Source: Cyclobacteriaceae bacterium (GTDB lineage Bacteria > Bacteroidota > Bacteroidia > Cytophagales > Cyclobacteriaceae). Taken from it: a DNA stretch of 63,954 nucleotides. Under the pieces are notes generated by a model. It searched no databases. It had not been told where the DNA came from and saw only the letters and a program-made list of their open reading frames with translations. Location of the stretch: the NCBI GenBank assembly GCA_003565295.1, contig PXCO01000127.1:1-63954 (forward strand), written 5' to 3'. Within the stretch, counting starts at the first letter, position 1. Each line of letters begins with the position of its first letter. Of this stretch, positions 35,370-44,875 are shown piece after piece. The translations under genes and the position numbers were made by a program.

Positions 35370-36731
35370 TTAGACCTTGTCTGGATCAGGGTGCTCGTAT
35401 CCTGTCCTGTAATTTCTCCTCAGTAATCTGGTAGCTTCTTCATCTCCGGTCACCACTCTTCTTTCAGGGTCATAACGCAGGGGCCTGCCCAATTCCATGG
35501 ACATGTTGGCCAGAATACAACTGGCAGTGGAGATGTGTCCTTCTTCCACATCAGCTACCGGTTTGCCTCCATCCTCTATGGCTTTCAAAAAGTCCAGCAT
35601 TTGTCTCCTGGTTGCAGGTGCTGCATGAAGCTCCATACCGTCTTCATTCAGATCCTCAGGGTATTTTTCTTTTTCGTACAAGGCCTCTCCGCTCAGCCTC
35701 TCCCCGTCCTTGTGCTGAGGGATAAACTCATATTTCATCACAGAGGCCTTTAATGTGCCTTTGTCCCCATATATTTTATATGCCCAGGGATATTCCGGGT
35801 CTTGCGGGGTGCCCCAGGTCCTGTGGTTCCACACACAATCCAGGTCATCATATTCAAAGGTAGCCGTTTGCGTATCCGCAATAGTAGATCTTCCGTTTTT
35901 TTGCACATAGATGCCCCCAGTGGCATATACATTTTTTGGCCATCCTAACCCCAGTGTCCACCTAACGGCATCAAACATATGCACACACATGTCTCCGGTG
36001 ATGCCATTACTGTATTCCATCATTGTCCTCCACCATCTTCTGTGTGGCAAACCTATATAGGGTAACATGGGTGCGGGACCTGTCCATTTCTCATAATCGA
36101 AAAAGTCCGGTACAGCTTGTTCAGGTGGGTTGCCATCGGCACGCATATGGTAATAACAGCACATTTCAGCATGTGATACTTTCCCCAGCAAACCGGCGTC
36201 CACGATTTTTCTTTTTGCTTCCACCAAGTGAGGCGTGCTTCTGCGTTGGGTACCAATTTGCACCACCCGGTCGTATTTGCGGGCTGCAGCCAATATGGCC
36301 TCTCCCTCTATTACGTCTACGCTTATGGGTTTTTGAAGGTAAACGTGGGCTCCTGCCTTTATGGCATCTATGGCATGAAGCGCATGCCAATGGTCTGGAC
36401 TACCCACCAATACAATATCAAATTTATTTTCGGAGAGCATCCTTTTATAATCTCCATATTTTTTTGGTTCTTTCCCGGATTTCTGGCGTTGGCTTACCAA
36501 TTTGGCAGCCTCATCCAACATGTTCTTGTCCGGGTCTGAAAGTGCCACCACGTCCACCGGCGCAACCTGAATCAGACGAAAAAGGTCACTTTTGCCGTAC
36601 CAACCTGAACCTATAAGCCCAACCTTATAGGGATCTTTCCGGTCTATCCTCTCCATGCCATGTGCTCCAAAAGCAGTAAGGGCCAACATGGCGGTACTGC
36701 CTTTGATAAAATGTCTTCGGTTCAACTTCAT
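35370..36731 (-). CDS. Exported Gfo/Idh/MocA-family oxidoreductase
   Basis: A 453-residue NAD(P)-dependent sugar oxidoreductase-like protein. The N-terminus MKLNRRHFIKGSTAMLALTA is a classic twin-arginine signal, so it is exported with bound cofactor. The Rossmann motif is GLIGSGWYGKS (about 38-48), the substrate-side lysine is in LQKPISVDV (QKP replacing the usual EKP), and the DMCVHMFDAVRWTLG motif follows. Such exported members in Bacteroidota have been proposed to act on oligosaccharides. It is divergent from the 36918 operon, and shared regulation is plausible. The substrate is unknown. Confidence 0.87.
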   Translation of the reverse strand: MKLNRRHFIKGSTAMLALTAFGAHGMERIDRKDPYKVGLIGSGWYGKSDLFRLIQVAPVDVVALSDPDKNMLDEAAKLVSQRQKSGKEPKKYGDYKRMLSENKFDIVLVGSPDHWHALHAIDAIKAGAHVYLQKPISVDVIEGEAILAAARKYDRVVQIGTQRRSTPHLVEAKRKIVDAGLLGKVSHAEMCCYYHMRADGNPPEQAVPDFFDYEKWTGPAPMLPYIGLPHRRWWRTMMEYSNGITGDMCVHMFDAVRWTLGLGWPKNVYATGGIYVQKNGRSTIADTQTATFEYDDLDCVWNHRTWGTPQDPEYPWAYKIYGDKGTLKASVMKYEFIPQHKDGERLSGEALYEKEKYPEDLNEDGMELHAAPATRRQMLDFLKAIEDGGKPVADVEEGHISTASCILANMSMELGRPLRYDPERRVVTGDEEATRLLRRNYRTGYEHPDPDKV

Positions 36732-36917
36732 TTGATTAATGGGTTTAATATCTGTCTGTTCGAATGGTTTTGGGAAATTTCAGCTTTCAATTTATGAAAA
36801 AAAACAGGTTATCCGTGGTTTTATCCTTTTTCTAGTGAGTTTTGGCGATTTTTTCTTTTAAACGGCACTGTCATCTATTAATTTACGAATCCTTTAGGAC
36901 AACAAACCAGAACCCAA

Positions 36918-38072
36918 ATGAAAACCGAAATCAAAAATTATTGCTTAATTACTTGCCTGGCATTACTTCCTTTTTTTGCGTTCTGTCAGGACCAGGCTTT
37001 TTTATCCCCCCCAAAGGTAATCTCCTTGCCGGCTGAAGCCGAAATTTATGCTCCGGAGTCCAGGAAATTCACCGGTATCCCTAGCATTGCTGTCACAGGG
37101 GAGCAGCATGTTTGGGCAGTATGGTACACAGGTATCACGGCAGATGAAGATCACAACAACTATGTGGTTGTAGCCTATAGCGATGACGGTGGTAAGGGGT
37201 GGGAAGAGGTGCTGGCCATAGATCCGGACAAGGATGGGCCTGTAAGGGCATTTGACCCAGAGATTTGGCTGGATCCGCAAGGTAAATTATGGGTGTTTTG
37301 GGCGCAGACCATAGGTAAAGATGGTTCTGTCGCCGGGGTTTGGGCCATAACCACAGATACACCAAATACGGCCCAACCCCATTGGTCAGCACCAAAACGG
37401 CTTACCGACGGGGTGATGATGTGCAAGCCCACGGTGCTTAGTACCGGAGAATGGGTGCTTCCAGCTTCTACCTGGAGAAAAACCGACAATAGTGCCAGAA
37501 TGGTAGTTTCTGAAGATAAAGGCAAGAACTGGGAAGTAAAGGGAGCTGTTCATGTCCCTGAGGAAAACAGAGTTTTTGATGAGCATATGATCTTGGAGAA
37601 AAAGGACGGGAGCTTATGGATGTTGCTTCGTACCAATTTTGGGATTGGAGAAAGTTTTTCTGAAGATGGGGGGAAGACCTGGTCAACATTGAAAACCAGC
37701 AAATTCCAACACCCTAGCGCACGTTTTTTTATTAGCCGCCTTCAATCGGATAACTTGCTATTGGTGAAGCATGGCCCCATAGAAAAAAGGACGGGCAGAT
37801 CGCACTTAATGGCTTTTGTTTCCAAAGATGATGGGGAATCCTGGTCCAGGGGCCTGCTCATTGATGAACGCACAGGAGTATCTTATCCCGATGCGCAGCA
37901 ACACAGTGATGGCACTATTTACCTCACTTATGATTTTGACCGGAGAAATGCACAGCAAATTTTGATGACCACTTTTACTGAAGAGGATGTATTGGCTGAT
38001 GAGTATGATGAACGGATGGTAAGCGTATTCGAGAACAGAAAAATCGTAGCAAAAGGAGGACATCATGAATAA
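36918..38072 (+). CDS. BNR/Asp-box propeller protein (sialidase-like, BNR_2)
   Basis: A 384-residue exported beta-propeller. Signal peptide 1-22. Asp-box repeats are visible as SDDGGKGW, SEDKGKNW, SEDGGKTW and SKDDGESW. The early KFTGIPSIAV occupies the place of the sialidase FRIP motif, with Gly at the usual Arg position, so the sialic-acid-binding arginine appears missing. Sialidase fold is clear, but activity on sialic acid is doubtful. It is the first gene of a plus-strand operon and overlaps the FG-GAP gene by eight bases. Confidence 0.8.
   Translation: MKTEIKNYCLITCLALLPFFAFCQDQAFLSPPKVISLPAEAEIYAPESRKFTGIPSIAVTGEQHVWAVWYTGITADEDHNNYVVVAYSDDGGKGWEEVLAIDPDKDGPVRAFDPEIWLDPQGKLWVFWAQTIGKDGSVAGVWAITTDTPNTAQPHWSAPKRLTDGVMMCKPTVLSTGEWVLPASTWRKTDNSARMVVSEDKGKNWEVKGAVHVPEENRVFDEHMILEKKDGSLWMLLRTNFGIGESFSEDGGKTWSTLKTSKFQHPSARFFISRLQSDNLLLVKHGPIEKRTGRSHLMAFVSKDDGESWSRGLLIDERTGVSYPDAQQHSDGTIYLTYDFDRRNAQQILMTTFTEEDVLADEYDERMVSVFENRKIVAKGGHHE
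38054..38060 (+). promoter_or_regulatory. Strong Shine-Dalgarno for the FG-GAP gene
   Basis: AGGAGGA lies four bases before the ATG at 38065, inside the end of the upstream gene. Strong ribosome sites are uncommon in this window, so it supports the overlapping start. Confidence 0.6.
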
Positions 38073-39294
38073 GCATTTCGATCTTTTTTTATTTTGGATG
38101 GTGTTTCCATTTTCAATAGGGGCTTTGCCATATGAAGTTTATGCTCAGGTTGAAAAACCTTGGAAGATGCATGTTATTGATGACTCCTCTTTGGGTTCAG
38201 ATGGGACCAAGCTCGCTGATGTAAACCAGAACGGGCTCATGGATATTGTGGTGGGATGGGAAGAAGGCGGGGTTACCCGGCTATACTTCAATCCCGGAGA
38301 CCAAGACCAGTCTTGGGAGTATGTAGAGGTTCCCTCTCCAGATGTGGAAGATGCTTTCGCAGTAGATTTGGACGGTGACGGATTTTTGGACTTGGTCACC
38401 TTTTCGGAAGGACAACACCAACGGGTGACTGTTCACTGGGCCCCGTCGGACAGCCTTGCCTATAGAGCTTCCTCCAATTGGGAGTCAGTGGATATTCCAG
38501 TCACCATAGGAATGAGCAGGTGGATGTTTGGAAGGGCTGTAGATATGGATGGCAAAAACGGTATTGACCTTATCGTAGGTTCAAAAGACCCGAATGGAAG
38601 GTTGGGTTGGTTGGAGTCACCCAGAAATCCAAGGGACCTGGATAACTGGAAATACCACCACTTATCAGAAGCCGGTTGGATCATGTCCATAGAGTGGTTG
38701 GATATGGACGGAGATGGTCTCAATGATATATTGCTTACCGATAGATATGGTGACCTCAGTGGGCTAAGGTGGTTAAAGAATCCCGGCGACAATAATGCTA
38801 TCCATGAACCTTGGGAAAACCATTTCATTGGACTGAGGGAGGGTGAACCTATGTTTTTGGGTTTGGCGGATATTCCACCCCTAAACTCCAATGGGATGCC
38901 TGGAATTATCGTTCCAGACCTAACCAGGGGGTGGGAAATTTTTGTTTACAAAGGTGGTGAATGGACAACCCGCGCTTTGTCATACCCCGCCGGTAGTGGT
39001 ACACGAGGCAAATCAGTTGCAGTAGCGGATATTAACTTAAATGGGAAGGTTGACCTTTTGGCCTCTTTTGAAGGGGCGAAAGACCGTTCTGGGGTAATTG
39101 GACTTGGTGATTTTCTCGGTGCATCTCCATTGGTGATGGACATCAGTGGCAAGGAAGGTGTGAAATATGATTTTATCGTGTTGATAGACATGGATGGTGA
39201 CGGAGACTTGGACATACTCACCTGTGAGGAAACGGGTTACGATGGTAGTAAGCACGGTTTAGGAGTAATATGGTACGAGAACCCTACCAAATGA
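38065..39294 (+). CDS. FG-GAP/VCBS repeat propeller protein
   Basis: A 409-residue exported protein. Signal peptide about 1-28. Six DxDxDG-like calcium loops punctuate the sequence: DVNQNGLMDIVVGW, DLDGDGFLDLVTF, DMDGKNGIDLIVGS, DMDGDGLNDILLTD, DINLNGKVDLLASF and DMDGDGDLDILTCEE. These repeats form an integrin-like seven-bladed propeller that binds calcium and often polysaccharide or protein ligands. It overlaps the previous BNR gene by eight bases; a 159-base gap without a gene leads to the isomerase-like gene. A binding or auxiliary role in the operon is inferred. Confidence 0.85.
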   Translation: MNKHFDLFLFWMVFPFSIGALPYEVYAQVEKPWKMHVIDDSSLGSDGTKLADVNQNGLMDIVVGWEEGGVTRLYFNPGDQDQSWEYVEVPSPDVEDAFAVDLDGDGFLDLVTFSEGQHQRVTVHWAPSDSLAYRASSNWESVDIPVTIGMSRWMFGRAVDMDGKNGIDLIVGSKDPNGRLGWLESPRNPRDLDNWKYHHLSEAGWIMSIEWLDMDGDGLNDILLTDRYGDLSGLRWLKNPGDNNAIHEPWENHFIGLREGEPMFLGLADIPPLNSNGMPGIIVPDLTRGWEIFVYKGGEWTTRALSYPAGSGTRGKSVAVADINLNGKVDLLASFEGAKDRSGVIGLGDFLGASPLVMDISGKEGVKYDFIVLIDMDGDGDLDILTCEETGYDGSKHGLGVIWYENPTK

Positions 39295-39453
39295 AGGCAA
39301 AAATTAAAAATTTCAATGGGTACATTTCAGGGAAAAAGAAGTAATAAGAAGAAAGATGGGATAGCGTCAATGGCTGACATCAATAACCTTCCAAAGATGT
39401 GATAGGGATTCAACCCATCGAAACTACTTTTTGAGGTCATAATGAAAGAATAG

Positions 39454-41058
39454 ATGCAAGGAGAAAAAGAAGTTTATATTGTAGCTAGTGGAGATTCGAG
39501 GCTCTCAGCTAATCAAACCTGCTGGGAAACCCAAAAGGCCATGGAGGCTGAATTGGGAAAAGTACTCAATGAAATGGGGTATTCGGTGCTAAGAGCGCAT
39601 CAAGTGGATAAGGTAAAAGGTCATGGCTTTATTGATTCCCAAAAAATGGGAATGGAAGTATTCAGAGGCCTGGATTCCAATAAACCACTCATCGTGGCAG
39701 AGAGTGTATGGCAATATACCCATCATGTGCTGGCTGGGCTTAGCACCCACAAGGGCCCCATACTTACCCTGGCCAATTGGAGCGGGCAGTGGCCTGGTCT
39801 GGTGGGGATGCTAAACCTGAATGGCTCCCTCACCAAGGCTGGTGTGGATTACTCCACACTTTGGAGCAAGGATTTTAAAGATCAATTTTTCACCCAAGGC
39901 CTTAAAGAATGGTTGAGTTCTGGTAAAATTACCCATGACCTCAGCCATATTAGGGAATTTGAAAGGGGTAATATCGATCCAAATGCCGCGGATTTGGGCT
40001 CAGCATTTGCAAAGAACTTTCGGGATCAGAAGGCCATAATGGGCGTTTTTGATGAAGGCTGTATGGGCATGTTTAATGCCATAGTTCCTGACCATCTGCT
40101 TCACCCTACTGGCGTATTTAAGGAAAGGCTAAGCCAATCCTCCCTTTATGCAGCCATGCAGGAAGTAAAGGATCAGGAAGCGGAAGAAGTGTTGGCCTGG
40201 TTGCTGGAGAAGGGCATGAGGTTTGATTGGGGGCAAGATCCATCGACTGAACTCACCAGGGAACAGACTTTGGAGCAATGCAAAATGTACATTGCCGCCT
40301 TGCGGATAGCCGATTCCTTTGGATGCGATACCATTGGGATTCAATATCAATTGGGCTTGAAGGACCTTACGGTTGCCAGTGACTTGGCCGAGGGCTTGTT
40401 GAACAATACTGAACGACCCCCGGTGAAAAATGAAAAAGGGGTGGAAATCCATCCTGGAACTTCGTTGCCCCATTTCAACGAGGTGGATGAATGTGCCGGG
40501 CTGGACAGTTTGATCACTTATAGGTTATGGCAAAAATTGGGCATGCAGGGGGATAATACGCTGCATGACCTAAGATGGGGAGAGCATTTCAAGGGAGAAG
40601 GCATAGACGATTTTATATGGGTTTTACTGATATCGGGAGCCGCTCCCGCATCTCATTTCATTGACGGGTACAATGGGGCGAAAAGTGAACGCCAGCCTCC
40701 CATGTATTTCCAAAAAGGCGGGGGAAGCCTCAAAGGGGTGAGTAAACCGGGCAACATTGTTTGGAGCCGGATATTCATTATGAATGGGCAGTTATATTGT
40801 GATTTGGGTATAGGTGAGGTGGTTTTATTACCCGAAGTGGAAACACAGCGAAGGTGGGAGGCTACCACCTCGGCCTGGCCGATCATGCATGCCAAATTAG
40901 AAGGGGTAAATAGGGACCAAATGATGGCAAGACATAAGGCCAACCATATTCAAGTGGTCTATGCAAATGATAGGGCTTCGGCATTGTATGCCTGTCAGGC
41001 AAAAGCAGCCGCCTTAAATGAACTGGGCTTAAAAGTTTCTTTCTGTGGAATTGAATAA
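39454..41058 (+). CDS. L-fucose isomerase-like protein
   Basis: A 534-residue cytosolic protein related to the L-fucose/D-arabinose isomerase family, which interconverts aldoses and ketoses using Mn2+. It is shorter than E. coli FucI (~590). The first domain shows the family-like VASGDSRLSANQTCWETQ and VAESVWQYTHHVLAGL; the catalytic half shows CDTIGIQYQLGL, the acidic NEVDECAGLDSLITYRL (candidate metal ligands) and a late KANHIQVVYA with the candidate ligand His. The true substrate is not predictable. It overlaps the next gene by 14 bases, so co-expression is certain. Confidence 0.78.
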   Translation: MQGEKEVYIVASGDSRLSANQTCWETQKAMEAELGKVLNEMGYSVLRAHQVDKVKGHGFIDSQKMGMEVFRGLDSNKPLIVAESVWQYTHHVLAGLSTHKGPILTLANWSGQWPGLVGMLNLNGSLTKAGVDYSTLWSKDFKDQFFTQGLKEWLSSGKITHDLSHIREFERGNIDPNAADLGSAFAKNFRDQKAIMGVFDEGCMGMFNAIVPDHLLHPTGVFKERLSQSSLYAAMQEVKDQEAEEVLAWLLEKGMRFDWGQDPSTELTREQTLEQCKMYIAALRIADSFGCDTIGIQYQLGLKDLTVASDLAEGLLNNTERPPVKNEKGVEIHPGTSLPHFNEVDECAGLDSLITYRLWQKLGMQGDNTLHDLRWGEHFKGEGIDDFIWVLLISGAAPASHFIDGYNGAKSERQPPMYFQKGGGSLKGVSKPGNIVWSRIFIMNGQLYCDLGIGEVVLLPEVETQRRWEATTSAWPIMHAKLEGVNRDQMMARHKANHIQVVYANDRASALYACQAKAAALNELGLKVSFCGIE

Positions 41059-42229
41059 ACCTAATATCGCCTTTAAAAAAAGGGGGCCTCAATTTCTTGC
41101 CATGTATTTTTTGTTAATATGCGTGGCATGTGGCAGAAACCCTAAGGTACTGTCCCGGGAGCCGGAAACCAATGACATTACAGGTAATTTCTATCTTCCC
41201 CCTAAGGCGCAGATCGACGACCCTGGGCTCTTACATGCAGAGTTGGTGTTTGGATTAGAGGAGAAACCGACTCCTCAATGTCATGCATCCACCATTGCCG
41301 AAACTGGTACTGGTCTGGTAGTGGCGTATTTCGCCGGAACACATGAAAAACACCCGGATGTAGGTATATGGGTGTCAAGGATGGAAGATAACAACCAATG
41401 GACACCTCCAGTGGAGGTGGTAAATGGCCAGATAGATGAAGAAACCCGTTACCCTTGTTGGAACCCTGTGCTCTTTCAGCCCAAAGATGGGCCACTCATG
41501 TTATTTTATAAGGTAGGCCCCAGCCCAATGGATTGGTGGGGGATGCTTATGACTTCTTTAGATGGAGGCAGAACTTGGTCAACTCCCGAAAAATTGGGTA
41601 AAGACCCTGCCATAGGTCACTTATTGGGCCCGATTAAGAATAAGCCCATAGCGTTGGCGGATGGCACCATCATTTGCCCCTCCAGTACGGAGGAAGTAGG
41701 AGAGGAAACCTTCTGGAGAGTTCATTTTGAGATGAGTCGTGATCAAGGTAAATCCTGGGAAGTTATCGGCCCCATTAATGATGGGATCACTTTTGATGCC
41801 ATACAGCCGAGTATTTTAATTCATGGCCCAGAGCACCTTCAAGTGCTTTGCCGGACTAGGCAAGATGTGATTGCCAGCAGTTTTTCTGAGGATGGGGGGA
41901 TTACCTGGTCTGAAATGGAAGGAATAGACCTTCCTAACCCCAATTCGGGTACTGATGCCGTCACCTTAAGGGATGGCAGGCACCTGCTGGTCTATAACCA
42001 CAGTACCAAGGAAGGGGAAGAACCGAAAGGAAGAAATATCCTGAACTTGGCACTTTCCGAAGACGGGAAGGAATGGAGACCAGTAATGACCTTGGAGAAC
42101 GAGCCTATACGGGCAGGCTATGCCTATCCCTCAATTATTCAAAGTGAGGATGGGCTGGTTCATATCACCTATACCTATAACCGAGAATCCGTTAAGTATG
42201 TCTTGATAGATCCCTCGGCGCTAGATTAA
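41045..42229 (+). CDS. Second BNR propeller lipoprotein (sialidase-like)
   Basis: A 394-residue exported BNR_2 protein. A GTG at 41045 gives a basic n-region (AFKKRGPQ) and a hydrophobic segment ending in Cys29 (CVAC), consistent with a lipoprotein; an ATG at 41102 would leave almost no n-region. Asp-boxes appear as SLDGGRTW, SRDQGKSW, SEDGGITW and SEDGKEW. The early CHASTIAETGTGLVVAYFAG, with a conserved Cys-His, replaces FRIP. This subgroup is often labelled exo-alpha-sialidase, but the arginine triad is not evident. It overlaps the isomerase-like gene and precedes the lyase by 22 bases. Confidence 0.8.
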   Translation: MELNKPNIAFKKRGPQFLAMYFLLICVACGRNPKVLSREPETNDITGNFYLPPKAQIDDPGLLHAELVFGLEEKPTPQCHASTIAETGTGLVVAYFAGTHEKHPDVGIWVSRMEDNNQWTPPVEVVNGQIDEETRYPCWNPVLFQPKDGPLMLFYKVGPSPMDWWGMLMTSLDGGRTWSTPEKLGKDPAIGHLLGPIKNKPIALADGTIICPSSTEEVGEETFWRVHFEMSRDQGKSWEVIGPINDGITFDAIQPSILIHGPEHLQVLCRTRQDVIASSFSEDGGITWSEMEGIDLPNPNSGTDAVTLRDGRHLLVYNHSTKEGEEPKGRNILNLALSEDGKEWRPVMTLENEPIRAGYAYPSIIQSEDGLVHITYTYNRESVKYVLIDPSALD

Positions 42230-42251
42230 AGATTGAAAACCAAAGAAAGTT

Positions 42252-43166
42252 ATGATTGATACACCTTTAAGAGGGATAATCCCCCCTTTGGTCACCCCAT
42301 TGAAAGATGACCAGCATATAGATCTTGGCTCATTGGAACTTTTGGTAAACCACCTTTTGGAAGGTGGGGTCCATGGTATTTTTGTACTGGGCACTACAGG
42401 GGAATGTACCAGCCTTTCCTATTCCATCCGAAAAACCCTGATAAAAAAAGTCACCAAGCAAGTGAATGGCCGGGTGCCGGTTTTGGTAGGCATCACTGAC
42501 ACGGCACCGGAAGAAAGCTTGGATTTGGCAGGATATTCCGCAGATCATGGAGCAGATGCTGTGGTCGTTGCTCCCCCATACTATTTTGGGCTCGCACAAA
42601 GGGAATTGGCGAGTTATTTCAAAAAAGTGGCTGAGGCAAGCCCCCTTCCGCTTTTTATCTATAATATGCCCTCTCATACTAAAACTATGATCAGTATTGA
42701 CACGGCAAAGGAAGTGGCTGATCATCCCAATGTGATCGGGTTTAAGGATAGCTCAGCCAACGGCACTTTCTTTAACGGACTCATATATGCCTTTAAAGAA
42801 AGAAAGGATTTCACGCTTTTGATGGGACCGGAGGAGATGATGGCCCAAGCGGTGCTAATGGGCGGACATGGTGGCATTAGTGGAGGTGCCAATATGTTTC
42901 CAAAATTATATGTGAAACTTTTTGAAGCCGCCGATAAGGGGGACCTTGGGCAGGTGGCCCTGCTTCAGGAAAAAGTGATGGAAATATCTGCCAAGATTTA
43001 TGCATTAGGTACTTATGGTTCCAGTTATCTCAAGGGTTTAAAGGGAGCCTTATCCCTTCTTGGTCTCTGCCCTAATTTTCTTGCCAGTCCCTATACCGCC
43101 TTTGATGATGAGGCCATGTTGAAGTTAAAAAGACACCTGGAATCTTTATCAGCAATACCTAAATAG
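42252..43166 (+). CDS. DapA/NanA-family class I aldolase (pyruvate-forming lyase)
   Basis: A 304-residue TIM-barrel Schiff-base lyase. The family marks are GTTGECTSL (47-55, the alpha-keto-acid-binding GTTGE), Tyr137 in FIYNMPS, and the Schiff-base Lys165 in IGFKDSS. Members cleave N-acetylneuraminate, 2-keto-3-deoxy sugar acids or form dihydrodipicolinate. The position between a sialidase-like lipoprotein and a symporter argues for sugar-acid catabolism rather than lysine synthesis. The FKDSS form fits 2-keto-3-deoxy-acid aldolases as well as NanA. The substrate remains open. Confidence 0.85.
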   Translation: MIDTPLRGIIPPLVTPLKDDQHIDLGSLELLVNHLLEGGVHGIFVLGTTGECTSLSYSIRKTLIKKVTKQVNGRVPVLVGITDTAPEESLDLAGYSADHGADAVVVAPPYYFGLAQRELASYFKKVAEASPLPLFIYNMPSHTKTMISIDTAKEVADHPNVIGFKDSSANGTFFNGLIYAFKERKDFTLLMGPEEMMAQAVLMGGHGGISGGANMFPKLYVKLFEAADKGDLGQVALLQEKVMEISAKIYALGTYGSSYLKGLKGALSLLGLCPNFLASPYTAFDDEAMLKLKRHLESLSAIPK

Positions 43167-43179
43167 GAATTTATTCATT

Positions 43180-44673
43180 ATGCAGCAATTACCCCTTATT
43201 GACCTTGCCGTTTTTTTAGTGTATATGCTGGCCATTGTGGGCTTTGGCGCATCATTTTATTTTAAAAAAAGGACCACTGATGATTACATCAGGGGAGGAG
43301 GGAGATTACCCTCATGGGCCATTGGCATGTCAATTTTTGCGACTTTTGTGAGCAGTATAAGTTTTTTGGCCTTACCCGGTAATGCCTACTTATCCAATTG
43401 GAATGGGTTTGTCTTCAGCATTTCCATTCCGTTTGCAGCTATTCTAGCGGTGAAATTTTTCGTGCCTCTTTATAGGGGGATTAAAAACCCATCTGCTTAC
43501 TATTATTTGGAAACCAAATTCGGGTCCTGGGCCAGGATTTATGCATCTATTTGTTACCTACTCACCCAATTGGCGAGGATGGGGGCGATCTTATACCTGT
43601 TAGCCCTTCCGATGAACGCCTTGTTTGGTTGGTCTATTTCATTGATCATTTTGGTGACCGGTATCAGTGTCCTAATTTACGCCATACTGGGAGGTTTTGA
43701 GGCGGTAATATGGACTGATGCGGTGCAAGGGATCATATTGATCACAGGTGCGCTGGCTTGCGCTTTTATCTTGGTATTTAGCATGCCTGAGGGGCCTATG
43801 CAGATGGTAGAAATTGCCAAACAAGACCAGAAATTTAGTCTGGGTAGTTTTGGCTTGAGCCTTTCTGAGGCCACATTTTGGGTGATTTTGGTTTATGGGC
43901 TATTTATCAACCTCCAAAACTTCGGTGTGGATCAAAATTATGTTCAACGTTACCTGAGTGCAAAAAATGAAAAGGAGGCCGTAAAAAGCACCCTGTTGGG
44001 CTCTTTGCTCTATGTGCCTGTTTCTTTATTGTTCTTTTTTATCGGCACAGCTTTATATGCTTATTATCAGGCGCAACCGGAACTATTACCGGACTCCTTA
44101 TCCTCACTGGATGATGCAGATAAAATTTTCCCATATTTTATCGTGAACGGGCTTCCAAAAGGAATGACAGGTTTGCTAATTGCATCGATTTTTGCCGCAG
44201 GAATGAGCACCATCAGTACCAGTATCAACAGTTCTGCTACCATTCTTTTGTCCGATCATGTGAAAAAATACCTCGCTCCCAATATTACTGGAAAAGGCGA
44301 AATGAAAGTGCTTTTTTTGGCTTCCTTTTTAATGGGTGCGTTAAGTATTCTGGTGGCGTTGGCATTTAGTGGGGTCACAAGTGCACTAGATGCTTGGTGG
44401 GCATTGTCGGCCATATTTAGTGGGGGAATCCTGGGCTTGTTTTTACTTGGCTATATAGGTAAAAATATAAAAAGGAAATTTGCAGCCATAGGAGTGGTAT
44501 TGGGAGTGGTGATAATAGCATGGATGAGTTTATCGCCTAGCTTATCAGATGATGCAGGTTGGGCTAGCCCCTTTCACACCAATTTGACGATTGTATTTGG
44601 CACTCTAGTCATCTTTTTGGTAGGCTTTATATTGTCTGCATTTTTCAATAAGCATAATTTGAAAAAGGAATAA
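43180..44673 (+). CDS. Sodium:solute symporter (SSS family)
   Basis: A 497-residue inner-membrane transporter with about 13 hydrophobic segments. SSS features are FFKKRTTDDYIRGGGRLPSWAIGMSIFATFVSSISFLALPGNAY at the start, the middle GGFEAVIWTDAVQGIILITGA, and the conserved FAAGMSTISTSINSSATILLSD with the sodium-site Ser/Thr residues. Related proteins import sialic acids, sugars and other acids. It starts 13 bases after the lyase gene and ends the operon. Uptake of the substrate released by the BNR proteins is inferred. Confidence 0.9.
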   Translation: MQQLPLIDLAVFLVYMLAIVGFGASFYFKKRTTDDYIRGGGRLPSWAIGMSIFATFVSSISFLALPGNAYLSNWNGFVFSISIPFAAILAVKFFVPLYRGIKNPSAYYYLETKFGSWARIYASICYLLTQLARMGAILYLLALPMNALFGWSISLIILVTGISVLIYAILGGFEAVIWTDAVQGIILITGALACAFILVFSMPEGPMQMVEIAKQDQKFSLGSFGLSLSEATFWVILVYGLFINLQNFGVDQNYVQRYLSAKNEKEAVKSTLLGSLLYVPVSLLFFFIGTALYAYYQAQPELLPDSLSSLDDADKIFPYFIVNGLPKGMTGLLIASIFAAGMSTISTSINSSATILLSDHVKKYLAPNITGKGEMKVLFLASFLMGALSILVALAFSGVTSALDAWWALSAIFSGGILGLFLLGYIGKNIKRKFAAIGVVLGVVIIAWMSLSPSLSDDAGWASPFHTNLTIVFGTLVIFLVGFILSAFFNKHNLKKE

Positions 44674-44875
44674 ATGGTAAAGGTGAGTAGTATTGTCTCC
44701 TTCTTTGTATTGTTCATTACCTATCCATATACCTGATTCACCGAGGATTTCTACCCATTTAGCAAGCACTTTGTTCTTAGACCAGGTATTATCCTGAAGG
44801 TCTTGTTGAGCATTTCCCCTGAGTTTGGGAAGCTATGCCACTAATTGAAGCCTGCGGGCGTCCTATTGCTCTTGC

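Noticed and set aside
38065-39294. FG-GAP protein as an integrin-like adhesin
   Set aside because: The repeats support a calcium-binding propeller, but nothing shows adhesion; only the fold is reported.
44690-44835. Minus-strand open frame reading NTWSKNKVLAKWVEILGE
   Set aside because: It has protein-like wording but no start codon, is cut by stops upstream, and runs antisense into the symporter gene. Possibly a fossil fragment; not supported.
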